Shown here: positions 31,793 to 40,038 of the stretch, in pieces | Position numbering within the stretch: position 1 is the stretch's first letter | Layout of the letters: each line of letters opens with the position of its first letter | Translations under genes and position numbers: made by a program | Notes under the pieces: generated by a model | Databases searched by the model: none | Told to the model about the DNA's origin: nothing | The model's input: only the letters and a program-made list of their open reading frames with translations | Assembly (NCBI GenBank): GCA_030539295.1 | Contig: JAUNSJ010000024.1 | Coordinates: 1 to 56,334 of the forward strand | DNA from: Planctomycetia bacterium | GTDB lineage: Bacteria > Planctomycetota > Planctomycetia > Pirellulales > Thermoguttaceae | DNA length: 56,334 bases | Direction of reading: 5' to 3'

Positions 31793-33748
31793 CTATCCGG
31801 TCATGATTAAGGTGCCAACGCAATACACAATAGTTGTTATCAGCCAGGCAAGAGCCGTTAAGGACAACCATTGCGTCAAGGCAAATCGCCACGACCCGGT
31901 CTCCTTCGCCACGACCGCAAAGGTTGCCATACACGGCATTCCAACGAGACAGAACATCAAAATGCAGATTCCGGTAAGGGGCGTATGACTCTTTGCCAGA
32001 GCCGCACGCAAGGCACCCGATTCCTTGTCCCCCTCCACTTTGTAAACTATGCCAAGTTGCGACACAAAAACCTCTTTGGCCGCAATTGCACCCAAAAGGG
32101 CCGTGCCAATCCGCCAGTCGAATCCCATCGGCCCAACCACCGGTGTCAAAGCGTGTCCCAGACGCCCCAAGGCACTGGCCGCCAACTCCGATTCCTGCTC
32201 TTCCCGATCCAGCAGCTCAAGTTGCCCCGACTGCTCCGCTCCCGGCTCTTGCGACAAAATTTCGCAACGCCTCTGCTCATATTCCAACCGGACCTCACGC
32301 GGAAGCGACGGATATGTGGCCAAGAACCAAAGACAAATAGAAATACCCAATATAATCGTACCCGCTTTCTTAAGGTACTGCCACCCTTGTCGCGACGTTT
32401 GACAGACGATGTTACGCGGACTCGGATAATGATAGCAAGGCAACTCCAAAAGGAGTGACGTCTCACCCTCTTTGAATATTGTCCCTCGCAACACCTTAGC
32501 CAGAAAGAGTGCCAAGACAATCCCGGTAACGTAGACAATCCACAAGACCGGTGCCTGCCATGACGGTGCAAAAAACGCCGGTATGATAAGCGTGTAAATT
32601 GGAAGTCGCGCCCCGCAACTCATGAGCGGTATGATAAAGATCGTCGTTAACCGCGATTGACGATTCTCCAGGGTTCGCGTCGCCATTATGGCCGGAACAC
32701 TGCATCCGAATCCCAACAGCATGGGAATAAAACTTTTCCCCTGCAGGCCCACTCCTGTCAACAGACGATTCATAAGAAACGCCGCTCGAGCCATATATCC
32801 CGAATCTTCCAAGATCGCAATTGCGAAAAAAAGTAAAAGGATATTTGGCAAAAAAACCAAAACGCCCCCCACTCCACCCAGTATACCGTCGACCAGAAAC
32901 GAACGCAGCAGACTCTCCGGCCGCCCTGCATACAAGTCGTTTATCCATGTACCCAATGAGGAAAAGCCATGCTCCAACCAGTCCATCGGATATTGACCCA
33001 ACGTAAACGTCATCTGAAAAACTACGTACATCATCAGCAAGAACAAGGGGATCCCCCACACGCGATGCAGAAAAATCCGGTCCAACCGCTCGCTTGCGGA
33101 CACCCTGTCAAACTCCGTCCGCGATACAACCTTTCGACATAGCTCGTCGACCGCTGCATACCGGGCACACGCCCTGGCCGTTTCGTCCGACTCCGTCCCG
33201 TGACAGCTCTCAACCAGGCCCTGATTGACTCCCGGCCGCCCCGAGACAATTTCATCGTGGGCAATAATGCAATCCAAAATTGCCGCCACACTCTTTCCGT
33301 CGTACCCCACGGTCGTAACCACCGGCACATTCAGCTCTTCCGAAAGCCGGTGTCTGTCAATCCTGAGCCCCTGCCCCTCCGCCAGGTCATTCATATTGAG
33401 GACCAGCAAGAGTGGAAAACCTCTCTCAAGCAACTCCAGCGTAAGAAAAAGATTACGCTCCAAATTCGAGGCATCCACAACATTGACGACCCAGTCGGGA
33501 CGCTCATCATCCAGCACCTGACCGGCCAGGATCTCCTCGTCCGTAGCAGCCTCCATGCCATAAATACCAGGCAGGTCAATTATGTGGAACTCCCTGCCCT
33601 TATAGACTCGACTCCCTTCCACACGTTCAATAGTCACTCCCGGATAGTTGCCCACATGCTGACGCGACCCAGTCAGTTGATTGAATAGGGTCGACTTGCC
33701 GCAGTTCGGATTGCCGGCCAGTGCAATTTGTATCTTTTGTCTGCTCAT
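31793..33748 (-). CDS. feoB: Ferrous iron transport protein B
   Basis: GTP-driven ferrous-iron importer of the inner membrane, 651 residues. The N-terminal G domain has G1 GNPNCGKST (12-20), the G2-region GNYPGVT, G3 DLPGIYGM and G4 NMND. It is followed by a helical domain and two Gate regions with about eight membrane segments, including the FeoB-type GFGCSVPAIMATRT and a later SCGARLPIYTLI. The cytosolic loop LSQEPGAEQSGQLELLDREE is an extension between the Gate halves. It follows feoA by 38 bases and precedes the Cys-rich peptide, forming a feoA-feoB-Cys operon. Confidence 0.97.
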   Translation of the reverse strand: MSRQKIQIALAGNPNCGKSTLFNQLTGSRQHVGNYPGVTIERVEGSRVYKGREFHIIDLPGIYGMEAATDEEILAGQVLDDERPDWVVNVVDASNLERNLFLTLELLERGFPLLLVLNMNDLAEGQGLRIDRHRLSEELNVPVVTTVGYDGKSVAAILDCIIAHDEIVSGRPGVNQGLVESCHGTESDETARACARYAAVDELCRKVVSRTEFDRVSASERLDRIFLHRVWGIPLFLLMMYVVFQMTFTLGQYPMDWLEHGFSSLGTWINDLYAGRPESLLRSFLVDGILGGVGGVLVFLPNILLLFFAIAILEDSGYMARAAFLMNRLLTGVGLQGKSFIPMLLGFGCSVPAIMATRTLENRQSRLTTIFIIPLMSCGARLPIYTLIIPAFFAPSWQAPVLWIVYVTGIVLALFLAKVLRGTIFKEGETSLLLELPCYHYPSPRNIVCQTSRQGWQYLKKAGTIILGISICLWFLATYPSLPREVRLEYEQRRCEILSQEPGAEQSGQLELLDREEQESELAASALGRLGHALTPVVGPMGFDWRIGTALLGAIAAKEVFVSQLGIVYKVEGDKESGALRAALAKSHTPLTGICILMFCLVGMPCMATFAVVAKETGSWRFALTQWLSLTALAWLITTIVYCVGTLIMTG

Positions 33749-33786
33749 GGGACTGCTTGCCTTATGTTTTGACCTGTTCGCAATGG

Positions 33787-34005
33787 CTACAAACGCACCT
33801 CAATACGTTCGCCTATCTCCTTGCCCAAAACAAGTTTACTGCCGCGACAAAAGACTACGGAGGCTCCAAAGAGTGAGCTGGCCAAAATCGTCAACCGCGT
33901 CCCGGGAACCAGCCCCATCGCCTGAAGACGACTCTTACGCCCCGAATCCAGGCGGACCTGCACAACGGACACAATCTGCCCCTCCTGCATATTATTAAGT
34001 GACAT
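33787..34005 (-). CDS. feoA: Ferrous iron transport protein A
   Basis: A 72-residue SH3-like cytosolic partner of FeoB. It has the family order of a short strand, the basic LDSGRKSRLQAMGLVPGTRL block and GSKLVLGKEIGERIEV at the end. AAGGAG precedes the start. It is the first gene of the leftward operon, whose promoter carries a TTTAG-N6-CTAAA-like box over the -10. Confidence 0.95.
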   Translation of the reverse strand: MSLNNMQEGQIVSVVQVRLDSGRKSRLQAMGLVPGTRLTILASSLFGASVVFCRGSKLVLGKEIGERIEVRL

Positions 34006-34043
34006 ATTAGGTACTCCTTATAAATTCAGTATACACTCATTAC

Positions 34044-34059
34044 TTTAGCCTTAACTAAT
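34044..34059. promoter_or_regulatory. Putative metal-regulator box 1 (feoA operator)
   Basis: TTTAG-CCTTAA-CTAAT, one mismatch from the palindrome TTTAG-N6-CTAAA. It overlaps the feoA -10 element, a position suited to repression. Confidence 0.6.
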
Positions 34060-34085
34060 TATAAAAATTCTCCTCTTTTTGTCAA
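34058..34085 (-). promoter_or_regulatory. Promoter of feoA-feoB
   Basis: On the minus strand TTGACA (34085-34080) and TATAAT (34063-34058) are separated by 16 bases, a near-ideal housekeeping promoter. Box 1 lies across and just after the -10. Confidence 0.85.
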
Positions 34086-34133
34086 GGGCTAAAATAGGTT
34101 TCGATCATTTTTTAAAAAATTTACAGCTACCCA

Positions 34134-34161
34134 TTGACACAACTTTAGTCTATGCTAAAAT
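34134..34161 (+). promoter_or_regulatory. Rightward promoter toward the Cys-rich DUF1559 gene
   Basis: TTGACA (34134-34139) and TAAAAT (34156-34161), 16 bases apart, with an extended TGC before the -10. Box 2 fills the spacer. Confidence 0.75.
34144..34159. promoter_or_regulatory. Putative metal-regulator box 2
   Basis: TTTAG-TCTATG-CTAAA has perfect five-base arms. It lies between the -35 and -10 of the rightward promoter, where a bound repressor would block polymerase. Confidence 0.65.
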
Positions 34162-34173
34162 TCTTTGTGTTGA

Positions 34174-34230
34174 CTGCATGGTTTTGCAGCCAAGTTCCGC
34201 CCTCTTTGTGCTCAGGGGGCGGAATTTTTT
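34174..34230 (+). terminator. Leader terminator or attenuator, possible short iron-responsive RNA
   Basis: A small hairpin (CTGCA 34174-34178 with TGCAG 34185-34189) is followed by an intrinsic terminator. TTCCGCCC (34195-34202) pairs with GGGCGGAA (34217-34224), followed by six Ts (34225-34230). It lies about 30 bases downstream of the expected start of transcription and 65 bases before the gene's ATG. The promoter would thus make a short RNA of about 60 bases unless read-through occurs. Confidence 0.65.
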
Positions 34231-34234
34231 AAAT

Positions 34235-34260
34235 TATAGTTTAGTCTTAACTAAACTATA
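34235..34260. promoter_or_regulatory. Putative metal-regulator box 3, long perfect palindrome
   Basis: TATAGTTTAG-TCTTAA-CTAAACTATA has perfect ten-base arms and contains the TTTAG-N6-CTAAA core. It lies directly after the leader terminator and 34 bases before the ATG. Its arms also resemble -10 elements, so it may cover a second start of transcription. Confidence 0.7.
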
Positions 34261-34294
34261 CAGTCTAGACAACATTAGCCAAGGAGAAGAAAAC

Positions 34295-35509
34295 ATGTCC
34301 CACCTGAAAATGGAGGATTTTGAACGAAACGCTGAAAATGGAAACGAGGAACCGGCAGAGGAAGCGTGCGGGTCAATCTACAAAAGCGGTAACTGCCACT
34401 GCAAGGGTAAGTGCACCGTCTGCCGATGTCGGTTACTGGCCGAGATGCGTGCAGGCCATGTGCCAGCGAGGGCCGAGTCGACACAAGGTTTCGGCTTCAC
34501 TCTTGTGGAACTGCTGGTCGTCATTGCGATTATCGGAGTGCTAATCGCCCTGCTCCTTCCCGCCGTACAGGCCGCGCGAGAGTCTGCCCGGCGCATGTCA
34601 TGCACCAACAACCTCAAACAGATTGGTATTGCCATGCACAATTTTCACGATACCAATGGCCATTTCCCGGGCCTTGCGACAGAATCCAACTACTGCTACT
34701 CGCCACAGGCACAGCTCCTTGCCTTCGTGGAACAGGTAGCTCTTCGAGACCTGATTGACCTGTCCGAACCCCTTTTCGTCGGTTCAGCCATGAAAAATCT
34801 GACGATCAACGAAAAATATAAGGAGACGATTACGTATAAAATTCCTCTGTTCCGTTGCCCAACTGACGCCGGACGCGATGAATTTCAGCTTACAGAAGAT
34901 AAGGTAGGTACCATAAAAAATTGCGCCGGCGGTAACTATGTCGGCTGTATCGGCTCCGGCAGTGGCACGTTCTACGATTGCCGCTACAAGACAGATGGCT
35001 TGTTTTACTACGGTTCTCAAGCCGGATTCCATTCCATGACCGACGGAAGTTCTAACACAATGGTATTTTCCGAGACACTCCGCGGCTGCGGCGACGACAG
35101 TGTCCAGCCCGGCCCTATAGGCGACCCCAAACGTCAGACAATGAACGTTGCCAAGCTCTACAAACCGGTCAGCGGTCAGCCGGGCCTAAACGGTCTGTCG
35201 GACCCGAGCGACGAAACGCTGGCCGCCTTGTGCTCGGCTTCTTCCTCCTTTCAAGGGGAACGTTGTGCCTCCTGGATCGTGGGCAAACCCTACGCCTGTA
35301 CGTTCAGCGCCTACCTGGCCCCGAACTCGTCAATTCACGACATGGTCAGTATGTCGATAGGATATTTTTCCGCCAGAAGCCAGCACCCGGACGGTGTTCA
35401 TTCCCTCTTGGGCGATGGTAGTGTCCGAAAAATCAGCAATTCGGTCGACCGAGCCGCATGGAAAGCCCTGGCGACGATTGCCGGCAATGAGACCTGGTCG
35501 CTTCCCTGA
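34295..35509 (+). CDS. DUF1559 pseudopilin-like protein with a 67-residue Cys-rich leader
   Basis: A 404-residue protein. The ATG at 34295 has AAGGAGA eight bases upstream. The prepilin-like cleavage site is G67 followed by FTLVELLVVIAIIGVLIALL, then PAVQAARESARRMSC, as in other DUF1559 proteins. The C-terminus has SQHPDGVHSLLGDGSVRKI. The leader is exceptional: an acidic stretch, then six cysteines (C25, C34, C36, C40, C43, C45) in GNCHCKGKCTVCRC. The other DUF1559 protein in this window has an eight-residue leader. Before cleavage this part would be cytoplasmic and could bind metal. Expression is probably tied to iron through boxes 2 and 3. A later start at M51 lacks a good ribosome-binding site. 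Confidence 0.85.
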   Translation: MSHLKMEDFERNAENGNEEPAEEACGSIYKSGNCHCKGKCTVCRCRLLAEMRAGHVPARAESTQGFGFTLVELLVVIAIIGVLIALLLPAVQAARESARRMSCTNNLKQIGIAMHNFHDTNGHFPGLATESNYCYSPQAQLLAFVEQVALRDLIDLSEPLFVGSAMKNLTINEKYKETITYKIPLFRCPTDAGRDEFQLTEDKVGTIKNCAGGNYVGCIGSGSGTFYDCRYKTDGLFYYGSQAGFHSMTDGSSNTMVFSETLRGCGDDSVQPGPIGDPKRQTMNVAKLYKPVSGQPGLNGLSDPSDETLAALCSASSSFQGERCASWIVGKPYACTFSAYLAPNSSIHDMVSMSIGYFSARSQHPDGVHSLLGDGSVRKISNSVDRAAWKALATIAGNETWSLP

Positions 35510-35569
35510 CGAATGGCGTAAAATACAAAAAGTTCAACATTAATTTTTACGAAAAGAAAGAGGTTTACA

Positions 35570-36544
35570 ATGAGATTGTCACACAAGAACAACAAATTCA
35601 CTTTACGTAGGCTACTTACCGCCGGCGCAATGGCCCTGGCACTGACCTTGACATCCGGTCTAACGTCCGCAGAGGAGTGTCCAACGTCCGACGTCGAAGA
35701 CTCGCGACCGGGTCTTTTAATTCTTTCGCACGGGTCCCCTTCCCCGAAGTGGAATGAAAAGGTCAATCGGCTCGTCGAAACAGTACGCGAAATCAATCGT
35801 GACCGCGCTGTGTTTCACGCCGTCGAAGGAGCTTTCCTCGAATTTGCCCAACCCGACGCTCGCTCCGGTATCGAAAAGTTGGAAGACGCCGGATGCGACC
35901 GCATTGTCGTTGTGCCTGCGTTTATCTTTCCGACCTCGCACAGTCATTTTGACGTCCCTGCCGTACTCGGGATTTACACCTCTCCTTCGGTAAGAGCGAC
36001 GCTCCAGGAAGAGAACGCAACTGTGGCCCATGCCCGGGTGCCCATCGTTGTAACCCAAACTCTGTCCGAAAGCGACCTGCTCGCTCATTATGTACTCGAC
36101 GAAGTCAAAGCCATCTCAAAGCATCCGGAATCGGAGGCCCTGTTGGTCATTGCCCACGGCGACGCAGCCCACGAAGGACTCATTACGCCTGTCATGAAAC
36201 GCATTACGCACGGTGCCGCAGAGGCCGTTAACCTGGCCGAATCCGACTGGTGCTATTGCGGCATGGGTCAGCAATACAAAAAAGATGTACTCCCGGCACT
36301 GAAAAAATTGAGTCGCGACGGCAACTCCGTTTTAATCGTTGGTGTTTATCTGGCCAGTTCCGCAAAAGACATCCACCACACCAAACCAGGCAGCCACAGC
36401 TCCTCCCCGTCAAGCAATCAGGAAGACGAGCCATCGCAGAACGATTTTCAAGAGATGAACCTGATCCTTTCGGAACGCCCCCTATTGGACCATCCGGAAA
36501 CGGCACCAACCGTGTTTAATATTGCCGTTTCCGCCCTTCAATAA
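35570..36544 (+). CDS. Exported CbiX-like metal chelatase
   Basis: A 324-residue protein with a signal peptide (hydrophobic core 14-33, cleavage near SAEEC). The mature part starts with GLLILSHGSPSPKWNE (H54), followed by RIVVVPAFIFPTSHSHFDVP (H124 and H126) and LLVIAHGDAAHEG (H196), the histidine-bearing loops of the CbiX/CbiK/SirB chelatase fold that insert Co or Fe into tetrapyrroles. Family enzymes are normally cytosolic. An exported CbiK is known in Desulfovibrio vulgaris and has been linked to iron or haem handling. It follows the Cys-rich DUF1559 gene by 60 bases in the iron-controlled locus. No cobalamin genes are nearby, so a role in metal or haem capture is more likely than cobalamin synthesis. 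Confidence 0.75.
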   Translation: MRLSHKNNKFTLRRLLTAGAMALALTLTSGLTSAEECPTSDVEDSRPGLLILSHGSPSPKWNEKVNRLVETVREINRDRAVFHAVEGAFLEFAQPDARSGIEKLEDAGCDRIVVVPAFIFPTSHSHFDVPAVLGIYTSPSVRATLQEENATVAHARVPIVVTQTLSESDLLAHYVLDEVKAISKHPESEALLVIAHGDAAHEGLITPVMKRITHGAAEAVNLAESDWCYCGMGQQYKKDVLPALKKLSRDGNSVLIVGVYLASSAKDIHHTKPGSHSSSPSSNQEDEPSQNDFQEMNLILSERPLLDHPETAPTVFNIAVSALQ

Positions 36545-36584
36545 AGGAGATATTTACCTTTCCTTCCAGGTGGTTTCCATAGAT

Positions 36585-37697
36585 TTAACGTTTCTCACTC
36601 CCCAATATTTTTGCAATATTGGCACGTGTGACCGGTGAGATAATGCCAAATTCCGTTACGATTCCCGTTATGAGTCGGGCAGGTGTAACGTCGAACGCCG
36701 GATTATAGATTTCGATTCCGTCCGGAGCCGTCTGCTTGCCGAACCCGCAGCGGACTTCCTCCGGATCTCGCTCCTCAATGGGAATACCACTGCCGTTACG
36801 CAAGGTCAGGTCAAACGTCGTTGACGGCGCGACAACGTAGAACGGCACTTTGTGCGCCTTGGCACAAACGGCGACACTGTAGGTTCCTATCTTGTTGGCC
36901 GTATCGCCATTAGCGGCAATACGGTCAGCCCCAACGAACACAGCGTTGATTTTCCCCTGTCGCATAACAAGAGCGGCCATGGAATCGCAGAGTAAGGTAA
37001 CCGGGATGCCATGCTCACGCATTTCCCAGCTGGTCAGACGTGCCCCTTGCAGAAGGGGACGCGTTTCGTCCGCAAAGACGTGGATCTTCTTACCTTGTTT
37101 GTGTGCCGTGAAAAACACAGCCAAAGCCGTACCATAGTCCGCCGTTGCCAGGCCGCCCGCGTTACAGTGCGTAAGCAGACCATCTCCGTCGCTCACCAGT
37201 GTCGCGCCATAAGCTCCCATTTTCCGGCAGAGAACCTTGTCTTCCCGATGGATGGCCTTCGCCTCCGCAAGAAGACGCACACACGCTTTTTCCGGACTTA
37301 TAGTCCCCGGCAGTCGCTCCGCCCTGCTCTTCATGCGGTCCAACGCCCAAAACAGATTCACTGCCGTTGGCCGACTCGACGCAAGATAAGCCGTAACTTC
37401 GTCGAGCCGCTCGTAGAATTCTGCCATACTCGGCGTCCGCCCGTCTGCAAAGAGCGTCTGCAAGCCAATGCAAACACCATACGCGGCCGCGATCCCAATT
37501 GCAGGAGCACCGCGAACCTGTAATTTTTTTATCGCCGCCCAAACCTGGGCAACCTCGCGACAGGTAGCATGCGCCCGTTCCATGGGAAGCAGCGTCTGGT
37601 CGATAAGGCAAAGTCGACCGGACCGAAACGCTTCCTCGTCCACTTTGCCTAGTGCCCCGACGCTCGTCTCCCATTGCAGCGTTGACAGTTTTTTCAT
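36585..37697 (-). CDS. mtnA: S-methyl-5-thioribose-1-phosphate isomerase
   Basis: Converts methylthioribose-1-phosphate to methylthioribulose-1-phosphate in methionine salvage; cytosolic. The start MKKLSTLQW at 37697 gives 370 residues. Signatures: RGAPAIGIAAAYGV, LLTHCNAGGLATADYGTAL with the catalytic Cys, DETRPLLQGARLTSWE, and GADRIAANGDTANKIGTY with the catalytic Asp. This set separates MtnA from eIF2B subunits. It follows the symporter gene by 45 bases on the same strand. No other methionine salvage gene is in the window. Confidence 0.94.
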   Translation of the reverse strand: MKKLSTLQWETSVGALGKVDEEAFRSGRLCLIDQTLLPMERAHATCREVAQVWAAIKKLQVRGAPAIGIAAAYGVCIGLQTLFADGRTPSMAEFYERLDEVTAYLASSRPTAVNLFWALDRMKSRAERLPGTISPEKACVRLLAEAKAIHREDKVLCRKMGAYGATLVSDGDGLLTHCNAGGLATADYGTALAVFFTAHKQGKKIHVFADETRPLLQGARLTSWEMREHGIPVTLLCDSMAALVMRQGKINAVFVGADRIAANGDTANKIGTYSVAVCAKAHKVPFYVVAPSTTFDLTLRNGSGIPIEERDPEEVRCGFGKQTAPDGIEIYNPAFDVTPARLITGIVTEFGIISPVTRANIAKILGSEKR

Positions 37698-37742
37698 CAA
37701 ATCTTTCTTCCTAATGCCTCTACGGTCAGGACAATCTCCCAA

Positions 37743-39788
37743 TTAAAACATCGGAGAACTCCAGTCCCAATAGATAAAGTACAGAGCAACAGTTGCCAGA
37801 ACAATGAGCACGCCTATAACCTTCGCCGCCATCGATTCGGACAGGTCCAAGGTCGTTTCGACTTTGGATTCATACGCCTGCTGCCGCGGGAAGACAATTC
37901 GCATAATGGTCAAAACGGCAATAATCAAAATAAAGGTAACCGCCATCCGATTGAGGAAGTCCAACCCCGGCACAAACGCGTGGAACAGACCATAAATAAT
38001 GGGGCACAAGACCAAGGCAATGGAACCACAGGCAGCCGGGGCACGCGGGACACAGAATCCGAAAACAAACGCTGCGAAAATTCCAGGCGAAATATACCCT
38101 TGGAACTCCTGGATCGCCTTAAAGACCCCACCATATTCCGGATTACCCCACATCGGCGCAATCAAACAGCCGAGGAAGACAAACAGGAGAACCGCAACGC
38201 GTCCGACGAAAACAAGCGTCTTCTGCGACGCCGATTTGTGCATATACTCGCGATAAATATCCATGGTGAAAATCGTCGAGGCCGCGTTCAGCATAGCCGC
38301 CACGGAACTTATGATCGCGCCCAGGAGTGCGGCGAGCAGAAATCCTTTAAAGCCTCCGGTCGGGACAAGATTGCGGACCAGGAGCGGAAACGCGGAATCG
38401 TGGTCAAATCCGGTCAGAAGATTCTTGTCCACAAACGTCCCTTTGGCCTTACGCGGGTCCGTGCCCGTGATCGATTTCTTCATTTCCACTAACTGCTGGT
38501 CTAAAGTAAGCTGTCGCTCCCCTTTCGTTTGCGGAATGGCCACTCCCGTTGCCCGTGAATTAAATTCCAGCATGGCCTGTGCCGTCTCCGGGTGCAGCTT
38601 GGCAAAGTCGTGATTAAAGGCAAACAAAGGCACGCCCGCCAGACTTTCCGCCGGCAGATCCTTTACGGAATCAAACCGGGCCAGCTCCGCTTCGCCGTGA
38701 GCCGCCGCCGTCTTCTGCATATCTCCGTAATAGAGGTTATAGGCAATCAGTCCGGGGAAAATGACGATAAACGGAATCAAAAGTTTAAGACTGGCAGCGA
38801 AGACAAGTCCTTTTTGACCTTCTCCCAGCGATTGGGCACCCAGCGTTCGCTGAATGATATATTGGTTCAGGCCCCAGTAATAGAGGTTCGGAATCCAGAT
38901 CGCAAAGATCAGAGCCGTGACCGGTAACACGGTATCCCAACTCGGCAGATTCATACGCAGTTTCGACGCGTTTAATTCCGTAAATCGCTCCCAAGCTCCG
39001 GAATTCGCCAGACCGCTGGCCACCTCCTCGGAAACATTAGGCGCGCCGGCCAGAACAGAGACATCAACCATACCCAACTGCCGCAAGGCAAAATAGAGCA
39101 CAATCGCCCCGCCCGCAATGAGCGCGGAACCTTGCACCAGGTCCGCCCAGGCACACGCCTTAAGGCCACCGGCAAAAACGTAAACCGCCGCTATAATGCC
39201 AATAATCCAGCAGAACGTCGTCAAGTTGAGCGGATTACCCGTGTAAAGCACCGAGTCACCCATGCCAAGTGACAAATGAACGTTCTCAAAGAAAATCGCG
39301 TAATTCTTTGCTCCCGCAAATGTTACAACAGTTATATTTACACAAACGAGCATAATCATCATGAGTATCGACATGATGGTTCGCGCCGATTTGTTATAGC
39401 GATGCTCCAGATATTCCGGAATCGTATAGATGCCTGCCTTGAGAAAACGTGGCAGAAAGACAAAGGCCACGATAACCAGGGAAACCGCGGCTATCCATTC
39501 GTAACTCGCAACCGCCAACCCAATATAATCCGACGCCTGACCCGACATGCCGATAAACTGCTCCGCCGAAATATTGGCCGCAATGAGAGAAAACCCAATC
39601 AGCCACCACGAAAGCCCACGACCCGCCAGAAAGTAAGATTCGCTACTATCGCCCGAAGAACGGCTTACGCCAAAAGCCACAAAAATCACAAGAGCCAAAA
39701 ACAGAAAAAATACGATTACGTCCATTGCGACGCTCCCTGAAAATCCCCCTTGGGCCCACAATCCCAGCGCTGACATTGCCATGCTCAT
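37743..39788 (-). CDS. Sodium/solute symporter (SSS, SGLT-like) with a large internal insertion
   Basis: A 681-residue inner-membrane transporter. AGRGLSWWLIGFSLIAANISAEQ is the TM1-2 region of sugar-type SSS proteins, and ALLGAIISSVAAMLNAASTIFTMDIY is the TM8 sodium site. Between them, roughly residues 360-475 form a hydrophilic insertion (NLYYGDMQKTAAAHGEAEL onward) that most SSS proteins lack. The start at 39788 follows AGAGG; ATG codons two and four codons later are alternatives. A strong promoter lies 87 bases upstream, and mtnA follows. The SGLT-like sequence suggests a sugar substrate; which one is unknown. Confidence 0.87.
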   Translation of the reverse strand: MSMAMSALGLWAQGGFSGSVAMDVIVFFLFLALVIFVAFGVSRSSGDSSESYFLAGRGLSWWLIGFSLIAANISAEQFIGMSGQASDYIGLAVASYEWIAAVSLVIVAFVFLPRFLKAGIYTIPEYLEHRYNKSARTIMSILMMIMLVCVNITVVTFAGAKNYAIFFENVHLSLGMGDSVLYTGNPLNLTTFCWIIGIIAAVYVFAGGLKACAWADLVQGSALIAGGAIVLYFALRQLGMVDVSVLAGAPNVSEEVASGLANSGAWERFTELNASKLRMNLPSWDTVLPVTALIFAIWIPNLYYWGLNQYIIQRTLGAQSLGEGQKGLVFAASLKLLIPFIVIFPGLIAYNLYYGDMQKTAAAHGEAELARFDSVKDLPAESLAGVPLFAFNHDFAKLHPETAQAMLEFNSRATGVAIPQTKGERQLTLDQQLVEMKKSITGTDPRKAKGTFVDKNLLTGFDHDSAFPLLVRNLVPTGGFKGFLLAALLGAIISSVAAMLNAASTIFTMDIYREYMHKSASQKTLVFVGRVAVLLFVFLGCLIAPMWGNPEYGGVFKAIQEFQGYISPGIFAAFVFGFCVPRAPAACGSIALVLCPIIYGLFHAFVPGLDFLNRMAVTFILIIAVLTIMRIVFPRQQAYESKVETTLDLSESMAAKVIGVLIVLATVALYFIYWDWSSPMF

Positions 39789-39874
39789 TCCAAACCTCTT
39801 GACTCTGTTGTTAATCTCGTTTTTCCCACGTAAACCGCGAAAGACGCGGCCCGTGGTTCACTTTTCCTCCTATA

Positions 39875-39903
39875 AATATAACCGCCACGGCGACCCTTGT
39901 CAA
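39875..39903 (-). promoter_or_regulatory. Promoter of the SSS symporter-mtnA pair
   Basis: On the minus strand TTGACA (39903-39898) and TATATT (39880-39875) are 17 bases apart. Confidence 0.8.
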
Positions 39904-40038
39904 TTACCGCAACCCATAGCCGGTCTGTTTTTTTCAACGCCGACCCGTTCCGCTCCGCATATTCCTCCTATTTATATTGTTTATATATTCACCCGACTGA
40001 CCGCGGCCGACTGGCCAACCCTCCTCTTATCGCTCGGG

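Noticed and set aside
39430..39450. Third copy of the CGTGGCAGAAAG block in the SSS symporter gene
   Set aside because: Only a short chance match within coding sequence; the other two blocks of the repeat are absent.
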